Numbered from the stretch's first letter, positions 9,301 through 16,295 are shown. The stretch: 19,668 nucleotides of DNA from an uncultured Enterobacteriaceae bacterium (GCA_936920625.1 CAKZHC010000047.1:1-19668), one strand, 5' to 3'. The notes: a model not told the origin generated them from the letters alone. A program made the numbers and translations.

Positions 9301-10025
9301 ATTCTCTTGATCGGGAAGGCTTAGTCTATGCCCACGAAGGCAATAAAGGCTTTGCCGAACTGGTCGCTGAAGGCGCCTATAATACCTTCCCGGCGGATAA
9401 CGATGGCATTCTGCCACTGATGGATGATGCCTGGTTTGGCAACGATATTACCCTGCGTTTAAAGGAGTTTGTCCGCACCGTCTGGGGTGAAGAACGGTTG
9501 CAGGAAAACCTCGCGTTTATCGCCGAAAGCCTTTGTCTGTACGCGATTAAGCCCAAAAAAGGGGAATCCTCTCTGGATACCCTGCGCCGCTATCTTTCCG
9601 CGCAGTTCTGGAAAGATCACCTGAAGATGTATAAAAGGCGCCCCATCTACTGGCTATTCAGCTCGGGTAAAGAGAAAGCATTTGAGTGTCTGGTCTACCT
9701 GCATCGCTATCACCAAACAACGTTACCCAGAATGCGTGCTGAATATGTGGTGCCGCTGCTGGCGCGTTATCAGGCAAATGTTGATCGCCTGAATGAACAG
9801 ATCGGCATCGCATCCGGTGGCGAAGCGACACGCCTGAAGCGCGAACGCGATAGTCTGAGCAAAAAATTTAACGAATTGCGCCGCTTCGATGACCGCCTGC
9901 GCCACTACGCCGACAGGCGCATCACCCTCGATCTCGACGACGGTGTTAAGGTCAACTACAGCAAATTTGGCGACCTGTTAGCCGATGTCAAAACCATTAC
10001 TGGCCGTGCGCCAGACATCATTTAA
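6351..10025 (+). CDS. pglX: BREX adenine-specific DNA methyltransferase PglX (BrxX)
   Basis: PglX (1224 residues, normal length) is the N6-adenine methyltransferase that marks host DNA in BREX, using S-adenosylmethionine. Motif I, DPACGSG, is at residues 310-316 and the catalytic motif IV, NPPY, at 508-511, in the order of type IIG-like gamma methyltransferases. Residues from about 605 to 966 form the target-recognition region; their DNA (about 8165-9250) is markedly AT-rich, for example 25% GC at 8221-8280 against 55% at 9361-9420. The C-terminal part returns to normal composition and is helical. The ATG at 6351 follows AAGGA. An A9 run at 8238-8246 encodes three lysines in frame. The gene is intact; the recognised motif cannot be read from the sequence. 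Confidence 0.96.
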   Translation: MNTHNIKKYAPKARNQFRDAVIQKLTALGITVDKTGNLQIVKGEIIGGDVRYGQFNHPKSTLTRRNRLAKHAREQGFDVLAEHYAYTWFNRLCAIRYMELHDYLDHGFRVLSHPANPMGFEVLDHVAQVAESLRLDKSHLVEMKLAGNKDDALYRELLVGQCHALHRTMPFLFEAVDDEAELLLPDNLIRTDSILRNLVSDIPPQEWNQVEVIGWLYQFYISEKKDAVIGRVVNSEDIPAATQLFTPNWIVQYLVQNSVGRHWLQTYPNSPLKGKMDYYIEPAEQTADVQAQLAAITPASIAPESIKVLDPACGSGHILTEAYNVLKHIYQERGYRGRDIPQLILQNNLFGLDIDDRAAQLSGFALLMMARQDDRRIFTRNVRLNILSLQESPHLDTVTLWQQLNFHQQSQPGSIADMYAPDTGAAHSDSPHYQLLERTLTLFVHGKTLGSLIQVPHEEEAELKTLLDALYRLAQEGDTHQKAAAHTCIPYIHQAWILAQRYDAVVANPPYMGSKGMNSELKAFAKKQFPDSKSDLFAMFMQHAFCLLKAHGFNAQVNMQSWMFLSSYESLRKWLLDNKTFITMAHLGARAFSQISGEVVQTTAWVILNISNKNYRPSYFRLINGNAVTKKKSLLSKSHFFKEQYQNNLKNIKGSPIIYWLDSKFISMFKNNSSLVKAISFHRGISTGNNEKFSRQWQEVSFMKFCYNAKSREEALFSNGKWFPYNRGGGFKKWFGLSSDIIDYEKNGQNMRNDASIGLTPGFRHDGAGEYFAETITWTALTSGIPSFRLLNNGYILGHKGSSIKTTDNNRLALLGYLNSSLAQEILTSLSPTLDITISQLSSLPTPPANDSDIVRKNVDRLVKLAIEDYSWQEPYWFFKKPKLLTKDLNKKSLIVLLKEVDKKYTHTALEVKALEENINSFFIELFKVDANISAAVPLSKITLNSNLFYRYSNLTEVEQKKHNQSETLSELISYTIGCMMGRYSLDREGLVYAHEGNKGFAELVAEGAYNTFPADNDGILPLMDDAWFGNDITLRLKEFVRTVWGEERLQENLAFIAESLCLYAIKPKKGESSLDTLRRYLSAQFWKDHLKMYKRRPIYWLFSSGKEKAFECLVYLHRYHQTTLPRMRAEYVVPLLARYQANVDRLNEQIGIASGGEATRLKRERDSLSKKFNELRRFDDRLRHYADRRITLDLDDGVKVNYSKFGDLLADVKTITGRAPDII
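8238..8246 (+). repeat. A9 homopolymer inside pglX
   Basis: Nine consecutive A bases encode Lys-Lys-Lys in the target-recognition region of pglX. Such runs allow replication or transcription slippage, which would truncate PglX soon after residue 632. Confidence 0.9.
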
Positions 10026-10217
10026 CATTACGCACCATCGGACTAACACCGGCGATGCTTTAGGCCATTCAATGCGGCCACCCGTGCAGGTTCATGATAA
10101 GATCGTGCCGTGTTATGTCATGTGCGGCAACCCCAGTGCCACGGGATCATGTCAGAACACCGGACTGAGCGCTGTTGTGTCCTGGCGATACTGCACTCAC
10201 CGTAACAACATAGGATT
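10026..10217 (+). promoter_or_regulatory. 192-base gap between pglX and pglZ, probable second promoter region
   Basis: This is the only large gap inside the BREX genes. It has no good open frame. Its GC-rich sequence includes imperfect inverted repeats (GATCGTGCCGTG near 10103 with CCACGGGATC near 10139; TGCCG and CGGCA flanking a short AT stretch). In some E. coli BREX loci pglZ-brxL is described as a separate transcription unit, and a promoter here would fit. The best box pair I see (TTCATG and TATGTC, 17 apart, near 10090-10118) is weak. Confidence 0.4.
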
Positions 10218-12830
10218 GTGACCTTGCAAAATCAGGAACTTATTGCCGGACTTAATGCAAAATTTGCCGACTATCATATCGTTTTCTGGCATGACCCCGA
10301 TCAACGTTTTGTCGAAAAACTCGACCAGCTGCAACTTGACAACGTGACGTTGCTTAATATGAACAACGCCTCGCAGCTGGCGGTTAAAAAACGGATTGAA
10401 ATTGATGAGCCAGAACAACAGTTCCTGCTGTGGTTCCAGCATGGTGTGCCATCGCCCGAGCTTGACTGGCTGCGTGATATTCGCCTCTACAGTACTGAAT
10501 TCCATGCCGATTTTGCGGCGATTACGCTTAATGCGTTAGGTATTACACAGCCTGACCTGCGCGACCATATTCAGCGTCATAAATCATTTTTTAAAAAAGA
10601 CAAATATATTCAGTCGCTTAAGCCATGGATTAACCAAAACGAACAGGAAACAGCAGCGTCGCTGGGCAAGAAAATGCTGGCGGTCATCGTGGGATCTGGG
10701 TCCTGTAAAACAGAGGACATTCTGTTCAGCCTGATTAGCCAGTATGTCAGCCAGCAACAGGATAGCGCCGCTGAGCTGGAAAAAAACCAGGCCATGCTCA
10801 AACGCCACGATCTCTTAAGCGTACTGTGGCAGATCGTGCATCATGAGCTGGGTTATCAGGCAGAACAGCCGTCGCTGGAAAATCTGATACTGACGTTGTT
10901 CTGTACTGACCTGGCGGCGCAGGCCGATCCGCAACAACGAGAATGGCTGGAAAATAATGTGTTGGCCACCGCCTCCGGCCGGTCATCAGCACTGGCATTT
11001 ATGGTCAGCTGGCGTGCCGATCGCCGTTACCAATCTGCCTACGATTATTGTGCACAGCGTATACAGGAAGCACTGCGGCCTGAAGATCATTATCGCCAGA
11101 GTTCTCCCTACGTTTTGCACGAATGTGAAACCACAGAGAGCATCGAGCAGACAATTATCCGTGCACTGGTGAATCAGTTACAGGAAGAGAGCACCACACT
11201 GGATCGCGAGGCGTTCAGGAAATTACTTTCCGAACGGCAGAGCAAATACTGGTGCCAGACCCGGCAGGAATATGACGCTATCTACGATGCGCTGCGCCAG
11301 GCAGAGCGCTTACTGCATTTACGTAATCGCTACATTGATGGTTTCCATTACCCGGATAGCGCAAGGTTCTGGCAAGCTTATTGCCAGGAACTGTTCTTAT
11401 TCGATCAGGCCTACCGCCTGTTTAACGAGGCTGCACTATTAGTACACAGCAAAGGCGCGATGATCCTTAAAGGCCTGGATGACCATATCGAAGCGCTCTA
11501 CGCTAACTGGTATTTGGCTGAGCTAAGCCGCAGCTGGAATCAGGTACTGGCAGCCGAACAACGCATGGATGACTGGCGCATCCCCGGTATTCCACGGCAA
11601 CAAAACTTCTACAAAAACGTGCTCAGGCCGCAATTTAATACTTCCCAGGTCAAACGTGTCTTTGTCATTATCTCGGATGCGCTGCGCTACGAAGTTGCAG
11701 AAGAGCTGGCCAGTCAGATTAAAAAAGAGAAGCGCTTTAGCGCTAAGTTGCGTTCCCAGACCGGGGTGTTGCCAAGTTATACCCCGCTGGGGATGGCAGC
11801 TTTGCTCCCACATGCGCAATTACATTATCAACAAGGAAATAGTGATATCGTCTATGCAGACGGCTTATCGACTGCCGGCATGTCCAACAGAGATGCTATC
11901 CTCAAGAAATACAAAGGAATGGCCATCAAATCAGAAGACCTGTTGCAATGGAACAATCAGGAAGGCCGCGACCGTATTCGTGATGCGCAGATCGTCTATA
12001 TCTGGCATAACACCATCGATGCAACGGGAGATAATGCCGCTACCGAAGAGAAAACCTTTGAGGCATGCCGCCTGGCGGTGAACGAACTGAAAAAGCTGGT
12101 GACCCGCGTCATCAACCGCCTTAATGCGACACGGATTATTGTCACGGCGGACCATGGCTTCTTGTTCCAGCAACAGCCACTGTCCCGCCAGGATAAAACC
12201 ACCCTGCCACTCAAACCAGAAAATATAATTAAGAACCACAAGCGCTTTATTATCGGTTACCAGCTTCCTGATGATAATTTTTGCTGGAAAGGCAAACTGA
12301 ATGATACAGCCGGCGTGGCTGATGACGCTGAATTTCTGTTGCCAAAAGGCAGTCAGCGTTTTCATTTTTCCGGTGGCGCGCGTTTTGTCCATGGCGGAGC
12401 AATGTTGCAGGAAATCTGCGTTCCGGTGCTCCAGATCAAAGCCTTGCAAACACCGGCTGCCAAAAAACAACCGCAACGCCGCCCCGTTGATATTGTTGCC
12501 CGCCATCCAATCATCAGGCTGGTGAACAATATTGATAAAGTCAGCCTGTTGCAGACAGTTCCGGTAGGTGAACTTTACGAGCCTCGCACCTTAATCCTCT
12601 TTATTGCCGACGAAAACAAGAACGCCGTTTCCGGCAAAGAGAAAGTATGCTTCGACAGCGATAACAGTGCTATGGATAAACGAGTGCGCGATGTCACACT
12701 AAAACTGATTGGCGCTCACTTTAACCGGCGCAATCAATACTGGCTGATTCTGCAGGATGAACAAACCAAAACCGACTATCAAAAATACCCTGTCACGATT
12801 GACCTGGCATTTCAGGATGATTTTTTTTAA
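10218..12830 (+). CDS. pglZ: BREX phosphatase-domain protein PglZ (BrxZ)
   Basis: PglZ, 870 residues, belongs to the alkaline phosphatase superfamily and is a core BREX protein needed for both methylation and phage exclusion; its natural substrate is not settled. The superfamily core begins with VFVIISDALRYE (Asp487 at the metal-binding or nucleophile end), and TADHGFLF at residues 643-650 supplies the conserved Asp-His-Gly metal ligands. The N-terminal 480 residues are largely helical; the C-terminal tail is beta-rich. The start is GTG at 10218 preceded by AGGA five bases upstream; a TTG two codons later is a poorer alternative. The gene ends in a T8 run directly before TAA. brxL starts 10 bases later, so the two are probably one transcript. 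Confidence 0.95.
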   Translation: MTLQNQELIAGLNAKFADYHIVFWHDPDQRFVEKLDQLQLDNVTLLNMNNASQLAVKKRIEIDEPEQQFLLWFQHGVPSPELDWLRDIRLYSTEFHADFAAITLNALGITQPDLRDHIQRHKSFFKKDKYIQSLKPWINQNEQETAASLGKKMLAVIVGSGSCKTEDILFSLISQYVSQQQDSAAELEKNQAMLKRHDLLSVLWQIVHHELGYQAEQPSLENLILTLFCTDLAAQADPQQREWLENNVLATASGRSSALAFMVSWRADRRYQSAYDYCAQRIQEALRPEDHYRQSSPYVLHECETTESIEQTIIRALVNQLQEESTTLDREAFRKLLSERQSKYWCQTRQEYDAIYDALRQAERLLHLRNRYIDGFHYPDSARFWQAYCQELFLFDQAYRLFNEAALLVHSKGAMILKGLDDHIEALYANWYLAELSRSWNQVLAAEQRMDDWRIPGIPRQQNFYKNVLRPQFNTSQVKRVFVIISDALRYEVAEELASQIKKEKRFSAKLRSQTGVLPSYTPLGMAALLPHAQLHYQQGNSDIVYADGLSTAGMSNRDAILKKYKGMAIKSEDLLQWNNQEGRDRIRDAQIVYIWHNTIDATGDNAATEEKTFEACRLAVNELKKLVTRVINRLNATRIIVTADHGFLFQQQPLSRQDKTTLPLKPENIIKNHKRFIIGYQLPDDNFCWKGKLNDTAGVADDAEFLLPKGSQRFHFSGGARFVHGGAMLQEICVPVLQIKALQTPAAKKQPQRRPVDIVARHPIIRLVNNIDKVSLLQTVPVGELYEPRTLILFIADENKNAVSGKEKVCFDSDNSAMDKRVRDVTLKLIGAHFNRRNQYWLILQDEQTKTDYQKYPVTIDLAFQDDFF

Positions 12831-12840
12831 GTGAGACAAT

Positions 12841-14928
12841 ATGCAGCAACATACTGATTCACCCTTTCCAGCAATATCCGAAGGGAAATTCGCCTCAACC
12901 GAAGGGCATGATCTGGATGGATTGCTCAACCAGCATTTTCGGGGTCGTGTGGTGCGTAAGGACCTGACCAAACAACTTAAAGAAGGGGCCAATGTTCCCG
13001 TCTACGTCCTGGAGTACTTGCTCGGTATGTATTGCGCGTCTGACGACGACGACATTGTTGAGGACGGTTTGCAGAAGGTTAAGCGTATTCTTTCCGATAA
13101 CTATGTCCGGCCGGATGAAGCGGAAAAAGTGAAATCCTTAATTCGCGAGCGTGGGGCTTATAAGATCATCGATAAAGTGTCGGTAAAACTAAACCAGAAG
13201 AAATATGTTTATGAAGCCCAGCTTTCCAACCTCGGGATCAAAGATGCGCTGGTATCCTCTGAGATAGTCAAGGATAACGAGAAACTGCTGACCGGTGGCA
13301 TCTGGTGCATCATCACCGCTCACTATTACTATGAAGAAGGGCAGAAAACCTCACCCTTCTCATTGAGAACATTGAAACCAATTCAGATGCCAAGTATGGG
13401 CATGGATGAAGTGTTTAACGCGCGGACGCATTTTAGCTGCGATCAGTGGATTGACGTGCTGCTGCGTTCAGTCGGTATGGAGCCCGTTAATATAGAGCAA
13501 CGTACTAAGTGGCATCTTATTACCCGCATGATTCCTTTTGTAGAGAGTAACTACAACGTTTGCGAACTTGGCCCTCGCGGCACGGGTAAAAGCCATGTTT
13601 ACAAAGAGTGCTCACCAAACTCTCTGCTGGTTTCTGGCGGACAAACTACAGTTGCCAACCTGTTCTACAACATGGCCAGCCGCCAGGTCGGTTTAGTCGG
13701 GATGTGGGATGTCGTCGCATTCGATGAAGTCGCCGGAATCACCTTCAAAGATAAAGATGGCGTGCAAATCATGAAAGATTACATGGCATCTGGTTCTTTT
13801 TCACGTGGCAGAGACTCTATTGAGGGTAAAGCGTCGATGGTGTTTATCGGTAATATCAACCAGAGCGTGGATACGTTAGTCAAAACCAGCCATCTGCTGG
13901 CTCCTTTCCCGGCAGCAATGATTGATACCGCATTTTTCGATCGCTTCCATGCCTATATTCCCGGCTGGGAAATACCAAAAATGCGCCCTGAATTTTTTAC
14001 CAATCGCTATGGACTGATTACTGATTACCTTGCGGAATACATGCGAGAGATGCGCAAGCGCAACTTCTCCGATGCAATCGATCATTTCTTTAAACTCGGG
14101 AATAACCTTAACCAGCGCGATGTTATTGCTGTTCGTCGTACTGTATCGGGATTACTCAAACTTCTTTATCCCCACGGCAGTTATAACAAAGAGGATGTGC
14201 GTGTTTGTCTGGTATACGCACTGGAAGTTCGTCGTCGCGTTAAAGAACAACTTAAAAAGTTAGGCGGGCTGGAATTCTTCGATGTGAACTTTAGCTACAC
14301 CGATAACGAAACGCTGGAAGAGTTCTTTGTCAGCGTGCCAGAGCAAGGTGGCAGCGAACTGATTCCAGCAGGTATGCCTAAGCCTGGCGTAACACATCTG
14401 ATTACCCAGGCTGAAAGCGGAATGACCGGGCTGTATCGTTTTGAAACTCAGATGACCGCGGGCAATGGTAAACATTCGGTCTCAGGAATTAGTTCTAATA
14501 CGGCAGCCAAAGAGGCTATCCGGGTAGGTTTTGATTATTTAAAAGGAAACCTTAATCGTATCAGCGCTACCGCAAAATTTTCAGATCATGAGTATCATCT
14601 GCATGTCGTGGAACGCCATAGCACCGGCCCCAGCATTGCGACCAGCCTCGCGGCACTCATTGCTTTTTGTTCAGTATTGCTGGCAAAACCTGTGCAAGAG
14701 CAGATGGTGGTGCTGGGCAGCATGACGCTTGGTGGTGTGATTAACCCAGTGCAAGATCTGGCAGTATGCCTGCAGGTGGCATTCGATAGTGGTGCAAAAC
14801 GGGTACTGTTACCCATGGCATCAGCAAAAGACATTGCAACAGTCCCAACAGAACTATTTACCAAGTTCCAGGTTAGCTTTTACTCTGACCCTGTTGATGC
14901 TGTATACAAAGCATTAGGCGTTAATTAA
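12841..14928 (+). CDS. brxL: BREX AAA+/Lon-like protein BrxL
   Basis: BrxL (695 residues) is the effector-side BREX component. It is dispensable for methylation but needed for phage exclusion, and homologues form AAA+ DNA-binding rings. Walker A, GPRGTGKSH, is at residues 244-252 and Walker B, WDVVAFDE, at 289-296. The C-terminal 110 residues resemble the Lon protease domain: STGPSIATSLAALIA contains a Gly-Pro-Ser at 596-598, and MTLGGVINPVQDLAVCLQVAFDSGAKRVLLP lines up residue for residue with the Lon segment that carries the catalytic lysine. In this alignment the lysine position is Ala or Cys, so a working Ser-Lys protease dyad is doubtful. The start ATG follows GTGAGA. The TAA is followed by a long gene-free region, so this is the operon end. 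Confidence 0.95.
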   Translation: MQQHTDSPFPAISEGKFASTEGHDLDGLLNQHFRGRVVRKDLTKQLKEGANVPVYVLEYLLGMYCASDDDDIVEDGLQKVKRILSDNYVRPDEAEKVKSLIRERGAYKIIDKVSVKLNQKKYVYEAQLSNLGIKDALVSSEIVKDNEKLLTGGIWCIITAHYYYEEGQKTSPFSLRTLKPIQMPSMGMDEVFNARTHFSCDQWIDVLLRSVGMEPVNIEQRTKWHLITRMIPFVESNYNVCELGPRGTGKSHVYKECSPNSLLVSGGQTTVANLFYNMASRQVGLVGMWDVVAFDEVAGITFKDKDGVQIMKDYMASGSFSRGRDSIEGKASMVFIGNINQSVDTLVKTSHLLAPFPAAMIDTAFFDRFHAYIPGWEIPKMRPEFFTNRYGLITDYLAEYMREMRKRNFSDAIDHFFKLGNNLNQRDVIAVRRTVSGLLKLLYPHGSYNKEDVRVCLVYALEVRRRVKEQLKKLGGLEFFDVNFSYTDNETLEEFFVSVPEQGGSELIPAGMPKPGVTHLITQAESGMTGLYRFETQMTAGNGKHSVSGISSNTAAKEAIRVGFDYLKGNLNRISATAKFSDHEYHLHVVERHSTGPSIATSLAALIAFCSVLLAKPVQEQMVVLGSMTLGGVINPVQDLAVCLQVAFDSGAKRVLLPMASAKDIATVPTELFTKFQVSFYSDPVDAVYKALGVN

Positions 14929-14941
14929 CGTGTTTAGATGC

Positions 14942-14974
14942 TATACCATTCATAGCAGTATCCTGAATGGCATA
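14942..14974 (+). terminator. Hairpin just after brxL
   Basis: An 11-base stem (TATACCATTCA with TGAATGGCATA, one G-T type mismatch) closes an 11-base loop 13 bases after the brxL stop codon. The stem is AT-rich and no T run follows, so it may stabilise the 3' end rather than terminate by itself. Confidence 0.35.
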
Positions 14975-14981
14975 ACAAAAT

Positions 14982-15069
14982 ATAAGCCCGGATGTTTTAT
15001 CACTGATGTGGTCGAATAAACAGGGCACACTAACTAACGCACACAAAGGCTAACGACTGCCGGGCTTAT
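14982..15069. repeat. Separated 10-bp perfect inverted repeat
   Basis: ATAAGCCCGG at 14982-14991 and its exact reverse complement at 15060-15069 flank 68 bases. They could be the base of a folded structure or the ends of a small element. No function is assigned. Confidence 0.5.
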
Positions 15070-15493
15070 CTGCCCCGTGCAATGGACAGTCGGCGACCTG
15101 CCCGGGACTTTTATGGCTCCGAATTGTTAACCGGATAAACACGAATTGTACTCAGGCAAATCTAAAAACTGTAATATTTGGCGGAAAATACGCGATAAGC
15201 GGGAAGCTAATGGGGAAAATATAATATAAGGGCAAAAATGCAATAAATATTGCCTGTGAATTAAAGACAGACCGCTAATCGGTTTACCGGATGACAAAAT
15301 TTGAATTGATAAAACAGTGTCAATAAGCAGTGTAAAAGATAAAGCAGTACAGGAAGATAAATCCGGCAGTCAAAAAGCCTCTGGCAGACCTGTATATATT
15401 ATTTATTTTTAGGAAAGAATACCTGATGTTGACCTCAAAACAATCACAGTTTTCGTGACTAATTCATTTTCTCAGATAATGAAAAGTCTGACA

Positions 15494-15519
15494 GTTAGCA
15501 ATATGCTAACTTTTATTTT
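15494..15519 (+). terminator. Hairpin followed by T-rich tract
   Basis: GTTAGCA and TGCTAAC pair perfectly around ATA, followed directly by TTTTATTTT. This has intrinsic-terminator form on the plus strand, though the stem is short and not GC-rich. It could equally be a repressor site. Confidence 0.35.
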
Positions 15520-15601
15520 GCTGTGATTTGTAGTATTGACTTTCTACACTGGTATAACTGGTATAGAGTAAAGAATAGAATTGGCAGATGAATCACAGCA
15601 A
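15518..15601. repeat. 11-bp inverted repeat enclosing a tandem 9-bp repeat
   Basis: TTGCTGTGATT at 15518-15528 is the exact reverse complement of 15591-15601. Between them ACTGGTATA occurs twice in tandem (15548-15565), next to a TTGACT at 15536. A further inverted repeat, ATGAATCA (15588-15595) with TGATTCAT (15621-15628), overlaps the right arm. The cluster looks like a control region or element end with no gene attached. Confidence 0.5.
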
Positions 15602-15756
15602 TCAGTGCTGACAGCAACAATGATTCATACTTTACTTTGCCCTGGAAGCAATTATTGTCTTTCTTATAACAGGATAAGTGACAGAACACATCATAGAGAT
15701 TTCTTTCTGCGATTTGCCCATGGACAATAGTCGTGATATTTGAAACTGAACAGGGG

Positions 15757-15870
15757 TTAATTCAGGAAAAAATGCCTACAATTCGGGGTAATGATCGAAA
15801 TGAAATATTTCCATAGTGCCGGTCTCTTGTAAAACTGTCCCGAATATTGAATTTCTCTTTCCCGGTTCAT
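15757..15870 (-). pseudogene. yafQ: YafQ-like toxin remnant (N-terminal fragment)
   Basis: A 37-codon minus-strand frame begins ATG at 15870. Its opening, REIQYSGQFYK (residues 5-15), resembles the first residues of YafQ (RDIEYSGQYSK), the mRNA endonuclease toxin of the DinJ-YafQ pair. After about residue 16 the similarity stops, and the conserved catalytic part (full YafQ is about 92 residues) is absent. It starts two bases after the stop of the dinJ-like fragment, the usual antitoxin-toxin order. It is almost certainly non-functional. The call rests on about 11 residues plus its neighbour. Confidence 0.5.
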
Positions 15871-15872
15871 AG

Positions 15873-15980
15873 CTAATCAGATATAGCCATCCCCGTATCC
15901 TCCAGTACTTCGGCAGCTTCATTTTTCAGCTTTTCATCTATACGAGCTATACGAGCGCGGATAAATGCATTGGCAGTCAT
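15873..15980 (-). pseudogene. dinJ: Truncated DinJ/RelB-type antitoxin fragment
   Basis: This 35-residue minus-strand frame begins MTANAFIRARI and continues through DEKLKNEAAEVLEDTGMAISD. It matches the N-terminal ribbon-helix-helix part of DinJ (MAANAFVRARIDEDLKNQAADVLAGMGLTISD). Full DinJ is about 86 residues; here the frame stops exactly after the ISD motif, and the toxin-binding C-terminus is missing. An extra Ala-Arg-Ile, from a 9-bp duplication (CTATACGAG-type, 15938-15958), is inserted after RARI compared with DinJ. A strong GGAGG site precedes the ATG. A short peptide with the DNA-binding half might still be made. Confidence 0.75.
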
Positions 15981-15991
15981 ACAGACCTCCG

Positions 15992-16005
15992 TTAAGTTAA
16001 CTTAA
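15992..16005. promoter_or_regulatory. 14-bp perfect palindrome upstream of the dinJ fragment
   Basis: TTAAGTTAACTTAA is fully self-complementary and ends 12 bases before the dinJ-like start codon. Ribbon-helix-helix antitoxins repress their own operon through palindromes in this position, so it is a candidate operator. Confidence 0.5.
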
Positions 16006-16009
16006 TTAG

Positions 16010-16029
16010 TGTAGCTCATTTGAGCTACA
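16010..16029. promoter_or_regulatory. Second palindrome (9-bp arms) upstream of the dinJ fragment
   Basis: TGTAGCTCA and TGAGCTACA flank two T bases, a perfect inverted repeat 30-49 bases before the dinJ-like start. With the neighbouring palindrome it makes a paired operator arrangement typical of DinJ/RelB control regions. Confidence 0.5.
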
Positions 16030-16104
16030 AAAAAGGGATGTTTGTATAACGTTCAAAAAGCAAAAGCCCGGAGTGCAGGGCTATATCCGGGTGGCATTTC
16101 GCAA

Positions 16105-16133
16105 ATCTGATTATTTTCACACGACAATCAGAT
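16105..16133. repeat. 8-bp inverted repeat upstream of hok
   Basis: ATCTGATT (16105-16112) and AATCAGAT (16126-16133) are exact reverse complements around 13 bases. It lies about 45 bases before the hok transcript start; it may be a leftover structure of the toxin-antitoxin remnant or a site acting on hok. No function is assigned. Confidence 0.4.
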
Positions 16134-16161
16134 AACGGGCTGCCTGTAATATGAGACATGT

Positions 16162-16188
16162 GATAAAGTGCTTCCGGGCGCCTGAGGC
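16162..16188 (+). promoter_or_regulatory. hok promoter -10 and mRNA 5' pairing element
   Basis: GATAAA at 16162-16167, preceded by a TG, is a fair -10 box; the -35 side is weak. Transcription would start near 16176, where GGGCGCCTGAGGC (16176-16188) begins. In hok mRNAs this 5' element pairs with the 3' end. Its partner here is at 16538-16551. Confidence 0.5.
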
Positions 16189-16221
16189 TGTTTGTACTCA
16201 GGTGTTTTGCTGAGGTACAGA

Positions 16222-16295
16222 CAGACGAAGGCCCCAGGCTAATTAACATCAACCTGAGTTAACATCAACCTGAGGCAATCTATATGTACCAAGCA
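16222..16295 (-). ncRNA. sok: Putative Sok antisense RNA
   Basis: By alignment with the R1 hok/sok locus, the minus strand from about 16295 to about 16222 corresponds to Sok, the unstable antisense RNA that covers the mok start region and blocks toxin translation. Both ends are estimates. The matching stretch here is lengthened by the 16-bp duplication at 16243-16274, so this Sok should be longer than the 64-nucleotide R1 form. Confidence 0.5.
16243..16274. repeat. Exact 16-bp tandem duplication in the hok leader
   Basis: TTAACATCAACCTGAG occurs twice without a gap (16243-16258 and 16259-16274). The copy at the left hok leader (1-88) does not show the duplication. It lies in the region shared by the hok leader and the antisense Sok RNA. 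Confidence 0.95.

Larger units (their letters stand above)
14929..15756. other. Gene-free region downstream of brxL
   Basis: These 828 bases contain no convincing gene on either strand; open frames are short and broken. The stretch is AT-rich from about 15180 and contains several inverted repeats listed separately. It lies between the BREX operon end and a degraded toxin-antitoxin pair and may be eroded former coding sequence. Confidence 0.6.

Noticed and set aside
9985..10221. 78-codon plus-strand frame spanning the pglX-pglZ gap
   Set aside because: It begins inside pglX in another frame and has no ribosome binding site or domain.
11931..12506. 191-codon open frame on the minus strand
   Set aside because: Antisense to the pglZ phosphatase core, with no independent start site or family pattern.
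14982..15069. Integron attC-like site
   Set aside because: The 10-bp inverted repeat and nearby TAAC triplets suggested a recombination site, but the required core sites at the arm ends are absent.
16025..16252. 75-codon minus-strand frame across the hok promoter
   Set aside because: It covers the operator palindrome, hairpins and hok leader, which explain the sequence better; no protein-like pattern.
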